A DNA stretch of 64,000 bases. Origin: Maledivibacter sp. GTDB lineage: Bacteria > Bacillota > Clostridia > Peptostreptococcales > Caminicellaceae. Positions 46,341 through 53,285 of this stretch are shown in pieces. Made by a program: the position numbers and the translations under genes. The notes under the pieces were generated by a model. That model was not told the origin of the DNA. It made no database searches and was given only the letters and a program-made list of their open reading frames with translations. The stretch covers positions 38,641-102,640 of the forward strand of contig JAOASB010000025.1 in the NCBI GenBank assembly GCA_025210375.1. The letters run 5' to 3'. The stretch's first letter is position 1. Every line of letters starts with the position of its first letter.

Positions 46341-46514
46341 CTAACTAGTCAATAGCAGCTTGCTTTTCCTATTCTCATTAGAAAGGCTTTCCAATATTTT
46401 ATTGCAAAACGAATAACCAGCGCTAAAATAAAAGTAAAAATAATAGCCCCAGCTAAAAAAGTAAAAATAACTATTAAATTGTTTTGCATTTACCTTTCTA
46501 ATAAGTTTTTCCAT
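46341..46514 (-). CDS. Phe/Tyr-rich leader peptide of the aromatic operon
   Basis: 57 codons. The ATG at 46514 has GGAGG eight bases upstream. Residues 16-30 read YFYFFSWGYYFYFYF: 12 Phe or Tyr and one Trp in 15 positions (46425-46469); residues 13-36 hold 15 Phe/Tyr. It starts about 40 nt after the predicted transcription start, precedes a terminator hairpin, and heads an operon making precisely Phe and Tyr. This is the arrangement of ribosome-mediated attenuation (as in pheA or trp leaders). It is longer than classical leaders. A second frame over the same bases encodes a possible 46-residue membrane peptide (46349-46489), so the reading frame used needs proof. Confidence 0.7.
   Translation of the reverse strand: MEKLIRKVNAKQFNSYFYFFSWGYYFYFYFSAGYSFCNKILESLSNENRKSKLLLTS
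46374..46383 (-). promoter_or_regulatory. Candidate antiterminator segment
   Basis: On the minus strand TTCTAATGAG is the exact complement of CTCATTAGAA at 46271-46280, which is the loop and top of the terminator stem. A local hairpin TTGGAAA-GCC-TTTCTAA (46378-46394) overlaps it and would compete. These are the mutually exclusive pairings expected of an attenuator. Confidence 0.5.
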
Positions 46515-46562
46515 TTCCTTTGCCTCCAAGCTTCTTTCAAATAATTTTTTATATTGAAACTG

Positions 46563-46590
46563 ATTATATCAGATAAGTTATAGATGTCAA
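46563..46590 (-). promoter_or_regulatory. Promoter of the aromatic operon
   Basis: The minus strand reads TTGACA, 16 bp, TATAAT: both hexamers are perfect vegetative consensus. The predicted start is near 46556, giving a leader of about 500 nt before aroF. Confidence 0.85.
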
Positions 46591-46706
46591 TGTTTTTTAA
46601 GAAAATACACAATTTATTTTATTATATAAAATATTTTAACAATTCACTACAAAGAATAAATATTTAGTTCTTCTCCCCTAATATTTATATTATATTTTAT
46701 GCCAAA

Positions 46707-46752
46707 GACATCTATTTGATATCAATTATTTCTTTGGTATAAAATAGATGTC
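46707..46752 (-). terminator. Hairpin downstream of the DUF2325 gene
   Basis: GACATCTATTT pairs exactly with AAATAGATGTC, 20 bp beyond the stop of the gene at 46772. The following minus-strand sequence is only moderately T-rich, so this is a probable rather than certain terminator. Confidence 0.55.
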
Positions 46753-46771
46753 CTTGTTATTTATGTATATT

Positions 46772-47068
46772 TTAGTTAATAGCTGTATTTCCTGTAACTT
46801 TAGCTAAAGCATTTTCTAAGGTTTGCAGACTGCTATTGTGTAACCTTAGATGGGGTATATTTTTTTTCTTGGAAATCTTCATTGTTGTATGTACAAGCTT
46901 ATGGGATACAACATCTGTAAAGGTAACTATATAATCTGGAGTACCTATTCTTTTCATCAAATCTCCCTTCATCTTAGTAAAGACCTTCACCTTACATCCA
47001 TGTTTTTTGCCTGTATCTTTATAAATTCTTTCCATTCGTTCATGTCCGCCTATTATAACAACACTCAT
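46772..47068 (-). CDS. DUF2325 domain protein
   Basis: 98 residues. MSVVIIGGHERMERIYKDTGKKHG and DYIVTFTDVVSHKLVHTTMKISKKKNIP are the DUF2325 pattern, a small Rossmann-like protein with no established function. The ATG at 47068 has AAAGGAGTG upstream; a GTG three codons earlier overlaps that site. It is monocistronic behind a consensus promoter with a Fur-type box over the start point, so expression should respond to iron. A role in iron stress is an inference from this box only. Confidence 0.82.
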   Translation of the reverse strand: MSVVIIGGHERMERIYKDTGKKHGCKVKVFTKMKGDLMKRIGTPDYIVTFTDVVSHKLVHTTMKISKKKNIPHLRLHNSSLQTLENALAKVTGNTAIN

Positions 47069-47089
47069 GTTTTTCACTCCTTTTCCAAT

Positions 47090-47104
47090 TGATAACGATT
47101 ATCA
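47090..47104 (-). promoter_or_regulatory. Fur box of the DUF2325 gene
   Basis: TGATAACGATTATCA is a 7-1-7 inverted repeat differing in one half-site position from the Firmicute Fur consensus TGATAATnATTATCA. It lies just downstream of the -10 hexamer. Confidence 0.75.
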
Positions 47105-47112
47105 TTATTAAT

Positions 47113-47140
47113 ATTTTATCATACTTCATTATATTGTCAA
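47113..47140 (-). promoter_or_regulatory. Promoter of the DUF2325 gene
   Basis: Minus strand TTGACA, 16 bp, TAAAAT; the predicted start falls at the Fur box. Confidence 0.75.
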
Positions 47141-47226
47141 GTGTAGATAGCATAATATTATCAATATTTATTGTATTATAAAAAAATAGTATAGATATAT
47201 TTCCCTTTAAAAACCCCAGGTCATAT

Positions 47227-47371
47227 AAAAAAAATAAACAAGTCATTTTACGAAGTGATTTTGATTATTTTCTAGGCACTCAGTCACAAACATACTTACT
47301 GTACTGTCTGTAAGTAATTGAGTATCGTGGAAAAGAATCAAAATACAAGTAAAATAATTTGTTTATTTTTT
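47227..47371. repeat. Hairpin element A, copy 4 (inverted)
   Basis: The complement aligns with copies 1-3 (ends AAAAAATAAACAA and ACTTGTTTATTTTTTT, interior GACTGAGTGCCTAGAAAATAATC). It directly adjoins a half copy of element B on its right. Confidence 0.8.
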
Positions 47372-47373
47372 CT

Positions 47374-47457
47374 AATTGAGCAAATTGCATAATTCCATTC
47401 TACAAAGTTTATCTACTATAGTTTAAGAATCCCCAAAGCTATGCCATATATATTATG
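47374..47457. repeat. Hairpin element B, left half only (copy 4)
   Basis: AATTGAGCAAATTGCATAAT through CTATGCCATATATATTATG matches the left and central parts of B, then stops exactly where the coding sequence at 47453 begins. Bases of the repeat supply the stop codon of that gene. Confidence 0.7.
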
Positions 47458-48223
47458 GGTATATATATTGATCTTTAGGTGGCTCAATAACCTCTACCTT
47501 AGTGATCTTAATTAATGCCACCTTTCCTTCCTCATGGGTATATTCATTGTAATATATTGTTGACTCCACCCTGCCCATAATTTTAATCCATTCATTATCC
47601 TGTGGCTTATTATCCCCACCCCATTCACACAACAATCCCGCGACCTGAGCATCCGCTGCACAGCAACTCATTAACAACCTAGCAATTACAAATCGTTCCT
47701 CTGAAAAATCCGATTCTCTATACACAAAACCTGATAATTCAACTTCTTCACCTATCATTTCATCCAGATTTTCATATAATATCATCATAGTATCCTTGAA
47801 CTTTTCTCCATGGGCACTATAATAATCGGCACTAGTATCTATGTTCATATCAAGCTGTATCTCTTCATCATCAATAGCAGGCTTTTCTTTATTATCTAAA
47901 TTACTATTAACTATATTTATATTCTTATTAGAAACTACTTTGGCACTTAGGTTCTCTGGATTTACTATAAAGGCTAAAAGTAATGGAATTATGAATATGA
48001 TATATCCCGGTTTTATTCTTTTATTTTGTTCATATATAAATATTCTTCTAAACTGAAATATAGATAATAATATAAAAACACCCAAAGAAAAAAGTACATA
48101 CTTAAACATCTTAGGATGCATATATGTATTTATTTTCTGTGTATTAAACAACCCATAAATATAGTAGGCAAAGGAAGCTAATATTATAAACCATATCAAT
48201 TCATTTATATTAATTTTCTTCAT
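47453..48223 (-). CDS. DUF1980 / TIGR03943 family membrane protein (YcgQ-like)
   Basis: 256 residues. Two pairs of N-terminal membrane helices, then a soluble domain with MILYENLDEMIGEEVELSGFVYRESDF and RLLMSCCAADAQVAGLLCEWGG, whose paired cysteines and CEW are family hallmarks, and WIKIMGRVE. Partner of the upstream DUF318 permease; the pair is often found with zinc uptake genes. The last codons end in a stop provided by the abutting B-element half, so the C-terminus may have been trimmed at that junction. Confidence 0.85.
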   Translation of the reverse strand: MKKININELIWFIILASFAYYIYGLFNTQKINTYMHPKMFKYVLFSLGVFILLSIFQFRRIFIYEQNKRIKPGYIIFIIPLLLAFIVNPENLSAKVVSNKNINIVNSNLDNKEKPAIDDEEIQLDMNIDTSADYYSAHGEKFKDTMMILYENLDEMIGEEVELSGFVYRESDFSEERFVIARLLMSCCAADAQVAGLLCEWGGDNKPQDNEWIKIMGRVESTIYYNEYTHEEGKVALIKITKVEVIEPPKDQYIYP

Positions 48224-48233
48224 TTCAGCACCT

Positions 48234-49319
48234 CTATATTCCCATTATATTCACAAGCATAGCCATAGTAAAGCATACTAAAGATATGATAGTTATTAAC
48301 TTTATTACAAACTTTATTTTAAACGAACTACTGAGCATCAAAGTATTTTTTATGTCTATCATCGGGCCTAATATCAAAAATCCTACTATAGAACCTGTGG
48401 TGAATTGCCCAACAAAGGTTCTAGCTATGAAAGCATCTGCTTCTGAACATAGGGATAGTACAAATGCCAAAACCATCATAACTATAGTTGAGGATATTTT
48501 CCCCTCCCCTATTGATAAAATATAGCTTCTAGATATGAATGTTTGCATCAATGCCGATAAAAATGCTCCTATTATTAGAAACTTACCCACATTATATAAT
48601 TCTAGGCCCGTATGTTCTATTATATTAATCCCCTTAGATAGGATACTATCTTTTTTACCGATTACAGAGTGATGATGATGTCCACATCCACAGATATCAT
48701 GGCTATGGTGATTATGCTCATCACTACATCCACACCTTATATGATCCTGGGAAGTATTATTTTTTAAGGGATTATTATTTTGTATAATCCCCACAATATG
48801 ACCTATCAATATAGCACTGGTTAGCCCCAGGAAACCCCTTAAAAAAACCATATGGGCTTCACCAGAAAATGCATAATAGGTGGAAGCTAATACCACAGGA
48901 TTTACAATGGGTACTGAAAGCATAAAGGTTACTGCTATGTGAATCGGCACTCCTTTTTTAATTAACCTTCTCATTATAGGAACAATAGCACATTCACATA
49001 CTGGAAAAACAAATCCCATTAAAGAAGCCGCAACAAGCCCTACAAACCTACTTTTAGGAATGATTCTTGCAATAGCTTTTTCCGATACAAATATTTTAAT
49101 TATTGATGATATAAAACTTCCGATCATTACAAATGGTATAGCCTCTAATATTATACTCAAAAAAACTATAGTAAACCCTTCTAAGTAGCTTTTTTCACTA
49201 TTTAAAAGGCCATTACCCTCAAAGCCAATCATAATATTTAAAAAAAGTATTGTTATAAGGCTACCTATGATAAAAATAAATATCCTTTCCATTTTATTCA
49301 TCATTTGTGTTGAAATCAT
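48234..49319 (-). CDS. DUF318 family permease (YcgR/YraQ-like)
   Basis: 361 residues, about eight membrane helices. PVCECAIVPIMRRLIKKGVP and SVPIVNPVVLASTYYAF are the family signature, repeated as SLCSEADAFIARTF in the second half. A cytoplasmic loop near residue 200 is rich in His and Cys (CGCSDEHNHHSHDICGCGHHHH), a likely metal-binding stretch. It is 10 bp before its DUF1980 partner and 41 bp after the zinc-type permease gene, pointing to one operon and to metal handling. Confidence 0.87.
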   Translation of the reverse strand: MISTQMMNKMERIFIFIIGSLITILFLNIMIGFEGNGLLNSEKSYLEGFTIVFLSIILEAIPFVMIGSFISSIIKIFVSEKAIARIIPKSRFVGLVAASLMGFVFPVCECAIVPIMRRLIKKGVPIHIAVTFMLSVPIVNPVVLASTYYAFSGEAHMVFLRGFLGLTSAILIGHIVGIIQNNNPLKNNTSQDHIRCGCSDEHNHHSHDICGCGHHHHSVIGKKDSILSKGINIIEHTGLELYNVGKFLIIGAFLSALMQTFISRSYILSIGEGKISSTIVMMVLAFVLSLCSEADAFIARTFVGQFTTGSIVGFLILGPMIDIKNTLMLSSSFKIKFVIKLITIISLVCFTMAMLVNIMGI

Positions 49320-49360
49320 AATATATCATCCCCACTCACCTTATAAAGCTCAGTACTTTA

Positions 49361-50182
49361 TCATTGGGCTTTATCTCGATTTATTATTCTAAAAATTAAG
49401 GCTATCAGAAAGAATCCTATTACTGATAATAGTATTATTGTTGCCCCCGAAGGTATATTATATTTGTAGGATATAAGTAGTCCGCTAATACTGAAAATAG
49501 CCCCTATTATACTGGATAATACCATCATATTTCTAAGATTATAGGTAAATAGTTTTGCTATTGCCGGAGGAATCGTTAATAATGCTATGACCAATATTAT
49601 TCCTACAACCTTTATTAAAACAACTATACTTAAGGATATTAATATAAATAAAATATATTCAAGGGATAGGGTATTCACCCCCAATATTTTAGTGAATTCC
49701 TCATCAAAAAGATAAGCCCTCCAATAATTAAATATACAAGCAATAGAAAGTATAATAATAAAGCTTAGTATTACCATCATCTTTATATATAGGGAGGAAA
49801 CTGTAAGTATATCTCCAAATAAATATGAAGTCATATCCGGTGGATATCCAGGGGATATGGAAATAAATAATATTCCCAATGCCATACCAAAGGACCAAAA
49901 CATACCTATTAAGGTGTCTGAATAAGTATTTATTTTCCTTTTGATAGTAGATATTCCTAAAGAAGCTAAAACAGAAAATATGAGCCCTCCTATGATAGGC
50001 TCTATACCCAATAAATATCCTAACCCTATGCCTCCAAAGGAAGCATGTGCTATTCCTCCACTCATACTAACCAATCGTTTTTGTGTGATAATTGTTCCAA
50101 TAACACCACATACGATACTCGATAAAATAGCAGCCATAAATGCATTTTGCATAAATGTATAACTAAATAATGCTTTAATCAT
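49361..50182 (-). CDS. znuB: Zinc/manganese-type ABC transporter permease
   Basis: 273 residues with eight membrane helices of the ABC-3 family: MAAILSSIVCGVIGTIITQKRLVSMSGGIAHASFGGIGLGYLLG and VVGIILVIALLTIPPAIA are diagnostic. ATG with GGGAGG upstream, inside the end of the ATPase gene (8-bp overlap). Works with the flanking ATPase and binding protein; metal preference is inferred from the binding protein's His-rich loop. Confidence 0.9.
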   Translation of the reverse strand: MIKALFSYTFMQNAFMAAILSSIVCGVIGTIITQKRLVSMSGGIAHASFGGIGLGYLLGIEPIIGGLIFSVLASLGISTIKRKINTYSDTLIGMFWSFGMALGILFISISPGYPPDMTSYLFGDILTVSSLYIKMMVILSFIIILSIACIFNYWRAYLFDEEFTKILGVNTLSLEYILFILISLSIVVLIKVVGIILVIALLTIPPAIAKLFTYNLRNMMVLSSIIGAIFSISGLLISYKYNIPSGATIILLSVIGFFLIALIFRIINRDKAQ

Positions 50183-50930
50183 ATCTGACCTCCCTATGGC
50201 TAGCCAATTCCCTGTGGATTATTCCTCCTTTTGTGATATCTTTATTAGGAAATCCACACATTTTTTCAACAACTCCAGGATCTGGTTTAAGGTCTTCTTT
50301 ATAATATTTTAAGGTTCTATTTACATATACTATATTATCCATATGGGGAAGTATATCCTCCATCTCATGGGTAACAATCATTATGGTCTTTTCTTCCCTA
50401 AGTTTATTTAACATATGGTAGATTTCTTTTTTTGTTTTAACATCTAGGCTCGATGTAGGTTCATCTAGTACAAGAATTCTTGGATCTGTAATTAAAGCCC
50501 TAGCTATAAGAACCTTTTGTAGTTGTCCTCCCGATAATTGCTTAATTTGTCTATCCCTAAATTCAAGTATTCCTAATTTCTCCATAATATTTTCTGCATG
50601 GCTTATATCTTCAGCAGAATATTTTTTAAACCATCTGATTTTTTTTTGTAATTTGCCCATAAGTATTACATCCAAAACATTGATTGGAAAGCTTCTATCA
50701 AAAAAAGCAAATTGAGGAACGTACCCAATGGGTTCGCTCCCTTTTATGGAAATTGACCCCGTTGTTGGCTTGATAAGTCTTAACAACACTTTTAGTAGAG
50801 TAGATTTTCCTCCACCATTTGGTCCTATTATCCCTAAAAACTCTTTATTTCTTATTTTCAAATCAACATTTTGCAGCGCACATACTGAGCCATAATAGAC
50901 ACTCACGTCTTTTATCTCAACATCATACAT
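50175..50930 (-). CDS. znuC: Zinc/manganese-type ABC transporter ATP-binding protein
   Basis: 251 residues. Walker A IIGPNGGGKSTLLK, Q-loop GYVPQFAFFD, signature LSGGQLQKVLIARALITDPRILVLDEPTSSLD and H-loop VTHEMED are intact. The ATG at 50930 with AGGAGG nine bases upstream is preferred to a TTG two codons earlier. Second gene of the znu operon. Confidence 0.93.
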   Translation of the reverse strand: MYDVEIKDVSVYYGSVCALQNVDLKIRNKEFLGIIGPNGGGKSTLLKVLLRLIKPTTGSISIKGSEPIGYVPQFAFFDRSFPINVLDVILMGKLQKKIRWFKKYSAEDISHAENIMEKLGILEFRDRQIKQLSGGQLQKVLIARALITDPRILVLDEPTSSLDVKTKKEIYHMLNKLREEKTIMIVTHEMEDILPHMDNIVYVNRTLKYYKEDLKPDPGVVEKMCGFPNKDITKGGIIHRELASHREVRYD

Positions 50931-50943
50931 CCACAACTGCCTC

Positions 50944-51891
50944 CTACTTTACAGCTTCTTTTAATTGACCTACTATATATGTTAAATTTTCTATATAATT
51001 TGGAGCTAATGGTGCTACTTTGATAGTGGCTCCTTCTATTTCCTTAGCTATGGTTTCAGCTTGATGACTATCAAATTCTTGCTGATAGAAAACAAACTTA
51101 ATTTTTTCCTGTTTTGCAAAATCTATAACATTCTGAAGCTTCTTAGTAGTAGCTTCTTTTCCTTCCTCTTCTATAGTAACCATTTTCAATCCATAATCAT
51201 CGGCAAAATATCCAAAGGCTGGATGATATATGATAAATGACTGACCAGCTAGCCCACTGAGAACTTCTTTAATCTCATTATCAGCTTGATCGAGCTTCTC
51301 TAGATAATCTGCTGCATTTTTCGTATATATCTTAGCATTTTCAGGATCAATATCAATCAGCTCATCTTTTATTACATCTATCATGACCTTAACACGCTTC
51401 GGAGAAAGCCAGATATGGGGATCCCTTATACTATGCTTTTCTTCATTGTCTTTATGATCCTTATCATCGTCATGCTTATGATGCTCTCCCAATTCAAAAT
51501 AACGGTGAGGATAAACTCCTTCCACTATATCAGCTAATGACACCACCTTTACATCTTTATTAAAATCCTTTATCTTAGGTAGAATATTAGCTCTCTCAGT
51601 GGGAACCCCCATAGAGAAATAAACTTTAGCTTCACTAAATTTAGTCATTTGTTTAGGTGTCGGTTGATAATTTGCTGGGCTATGGCCTGGAGGGATCATG
51701 GTTACAACATCTACTAAATCCCCAGCCACTGCTTTAACAAAGGTCTCCTCGGGAACTATGGACACTGCTATAGTAATTTGATCCTTACTACTATCAGCCT
51801 CTGTATCTAGTGGCTGCTTTCCTTCACAACCAATGATACTTACCATCATGATTATTAATACTATGTAGATAAAACTCTTTTTAAAATTCAC
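50944..51891 (-). CDS. znuA: Zinc-type ABC transporter substrate-binding lipoprotein
   Basis: 315 residues. Lipoprotein signal ending SIIGC, cluster A-I binding fold with metal-site His in PGHSPANYQPTPKQM, a His/Asp-rich mobile loop (HHKHDDDKDHKDNEEKH, about 135-150) typical of zinc rather than manganese binders, DPHIWLSPK, and FIIYHPAFGYFADDYGL. The start is the GTG at 51891, eight bases after GAGGAGG; the longer frame to 51930 runs through the operator and cannot be translated from the predicted promoter with a ribosome site. Confidence 0.93.
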   Translation of the reverse strand: MNFKKSFIYIVLIIMMVSIIGCEGKQPLDTEADSSKDQITIAVSIVPEETFVKAVAGDLVDVVTMIPPGHSPANYQPTPKQMTKFSEAKVYFSMGVPTERANILPKIKDFNKDVKVVSLADIVEGVYPHRYFELGEHHKHDDDKDHKDNEEKHSIRDPHIWLSPKRVKVMIDVIKDELIDIDPENAKIYTKNAADYLEKLDQADNEIKEVLSGLAGQSFIIYHPAFGYFADDYGLKMVTIEEEGKEATTKKLQNVIDFAKQEKIKFVFYQQEFDSHQAETIAKEIEGATIKVAPLAPNYIENLTYIVGQLKEAVK

Positions 51892-51908
51892 TTTTCCAGC
51901 CTCCTCAT

Positions 51909-51923
51909 TGCAAATAATTTGCA
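51909..51923 (-). promoter_or_regulatory. Palindromic operator of the znu operon (probable zinc-repressor site)
   Basis: TGCAAAT-A-ATTTGCA is a perfect 7-1-7 palindrome over the predicted transcription start of znuA. The spacing is that of Fur-family sites, but the sequence differs from the two TGATAAT-type boxes in this window, so a zinc-sensing Fur paralogue is the likely ligand. Confidence 0.7.
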
Positions 51924-51935
51924 TTTTCAACTACA

Positions 51936-51963
51936 ATTTTACCATATTCTAGTGAAATGTCAA
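51936..51963 (-). promoter_or_regulatory. Promoter of the znu operon
   Basis: Minus strand TTGACA, 16 bp, TAAAAT, with the operator immediately downstream. Confidence 0.78.
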
Positions 51964-51997
51964 TATGATATTACGTAAAATGTAATCTTATATATAA

Positions 51998-52075
51998 GGA
52001 TTTCAAAAGCCACAAAGCTATACCATATATATTATGCGACTTAGCCAAGTCAGAGTTATGCAATTTCCTCAAGTC
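51998..52075. repeat. Hairpin element B, right half only (copy 5)
   Basis: AAGCTATACCATATATATTATG through GTTATGCAATTTCCTCAAGT matches the central and right parts of B; the left arm is missing. It adjoins element A copy 3. Confidence 0.7.
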
Positions 52076-52081
52076 ATATTC

Positions 52082-52221
52082 AAAAAATAAACTAGTTATC
52101 TTACTCGTCCTTTTAATTCTTTTCGTCGTTACTTGATCACTTATATACAGTGAATATGTGCGTGACCCGGTACTTAGAAAATAATCAAAATTACTTCGCA
52201 ACCTAACTTGTTTATTTTTTT
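52082..52221. repeat. Hairpin element A, copy 3
   Basis: AAAAAATAAACTAGTTATCT to AACTTGTTTATTTTTT, with the interior as in copies 1 and 2. It lies 6 bp from the B half-copy, between the divergent znu and Fur-family genes. Confidence 0.82.
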
Positions 52222-52309
52222 CATATTCCTAATACTTAAATTCAGTTGTTTCTTTATCCTATTTATTATATGATATTGTAAAAGGATTATGTATTTTGGA
52301 GTGAGGCTT

Positions 52310-52744
52310 ATGGAATTAACGTATATAATAGATAAACTAAAATCTAATGGCTATAAGGTTACTGCCCAAAGAAAAGCAATTTTACAGGTATTGTCTTCTA
52401 ATCAAAGTAATTTAATTTCAGTTGAAAATCTATTTAATAAATCAAAGGAAATCTATCCTAAAACTAATATGTCTACTGTATACAGAAATCTAGAAATACT
52501 AGAAAAACTAGATCTTGTATATAAATTTACCGGTGAAGATGGTATAGCTCTATATAAACTAGTATGTGCTAAAAAGCATCATCATCATATTATATGCAAG
52601 GGTTGCGGAAAAACCGAAGTAATAGATTTTTGCCCCATGAACACCTTTGAACAGCTATCAAAGGATAAAAATTTCAGACTGACTGATCATAAGCTCGAAT
52701 TATACGGGTATTGCAATGATTGTCAAAAAAGCAAAAATAAATAA
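52310..52744 (+). CDS. Fur-family metal-responsive regulator (probable zinc or iron sensor)
   Basis: 144 residues. The winged-helix domain reads VTAQRKAILQVLSSNQSNLISVENLF and TNMSTVYRNLEILEKLDLVYKF (recognition helix). Metal ligands: HHHHIICKGCGKTEVIDFC and a second structural pair CNDC near the C-terminus. Position divergent from znuA favours a Zur role, but Fur and PerR cannot be excluded by sequence alone. The ATG at 52310 with GGAGTGAGG upstream is preferred to an ATG seven codons earlier. Confidence 0.88.
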   Translation: MELTYIIDKLKSNGYKVTAQRKAILQVLSSNQSNLISVENLFNKSKEIYPKTNMSTVYRNLEILEKLDLVYKFTGEDGIALYKLVCAKKHHHHIICKGCGKTEVIDFCPMNTFEQLSKDKNFRLTDHKLELYGYCNDCQKSKNK

Positions 52745-52805
52745 AATGTTTCGTATAGTCATGTTAACTTAATAAACATATAGAAGTTCATTTCAAATTA
52801 TATGG

Positions 52806-52850
52806 GATAAAGTTTGTAAATGGTTCATCAAATCCATATACAAACTTTTA
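52806..52850. terminator. Bidirectional intrinsic terminator
   Basis: AAAGTTTGTA pairs with TACAAACTTT around a loop that itself has a TGG/CCA pair. It lies between the convergent Fur-family and DUF134 genes. Confidence 0.75.
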
Positions 52851-52860
52851 TATTATTCAT

Positions 52861-53226
52861 TTACTTGTTTATTCTTCCATGCCTATGTCTTTTCCCAGAA
52901 CAGTTATTACACATATCAATATCCATATCCCTACCGCAAATTTTATAATTTCCGCCTTCAACCCTTAGTATCTTGCCATTTATAATACTTTTAGCAATTT
53001 TTTTTCTAGCATCATTATATATTCTTTGAACAGTTGAACGTGCCACTCCCATTAATTTAGCACAATCTACTTGATTCATTTCCTCTAGATCAATAAGCCT
53101 AATGGTTTCCAGTTCTTCTACTGTCAAAATAACGGCATCTGAATCATCGGCATCTGTACTTAACGGACCATAAACTTTAATATCTGGCATTCTACAAACT
53201 CTTCTCCATTTTTTAGGTCTAGGCAT
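52861..53226 (-). CDS. DUF134 (UPF0251) helix-turn-helix protein
   Basis: 121 residues. MPRPKKWRRVCRMPDI opens the family; VILTVEELETIRLIDLEEMNQVDCAKLMGVARSTVQRIYNDARKKIA is a sigma-like helix-turn-helix, and the tail carries CGRDMDIDMCNNC, a possible metal site. The ATG at 53226 with GGGAGG upstream is the family's usual start; the frame extends 21 codons further without one. It is downstream of DUF5320 in one operon. Confidence 0.9.
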   Translation of the reverse strand: MPRPKKWRRVCRMPDIKVYGPLSTDADDSDAVILTVEELETIRLIDLEEMNQVDCAKLMGVARSTVQRIYNDARKKIAKSIINGKILRVEGGNYKICGRDMDIDMCNNCSGKRHRHGRINK

Positions 53227-53285
53227 TTCTTTACCTCCCTCATAATTATAATTATATATTAACAAAATAAAGGAGTGAAGTAAAT

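Noticed and set aside
46080..46560. T-box riboswitch upstream of aroF
   Set aside because: No T-box core (AGGGTGGNACCGCG type) was seen; the terminator is preceded by a Phe/Tyr-rich ORF instead.
47040..47246. 68-codon minus-strand frame
   Set aside because: It crosses the Fur box and promoter of the DUF2325 gene in another frame and has no start signal.
51971..52201. 76-codon minus-strand frame
   Set aside because: It lies within the B half-copy and element A copy 3; composition is that of the repeats.
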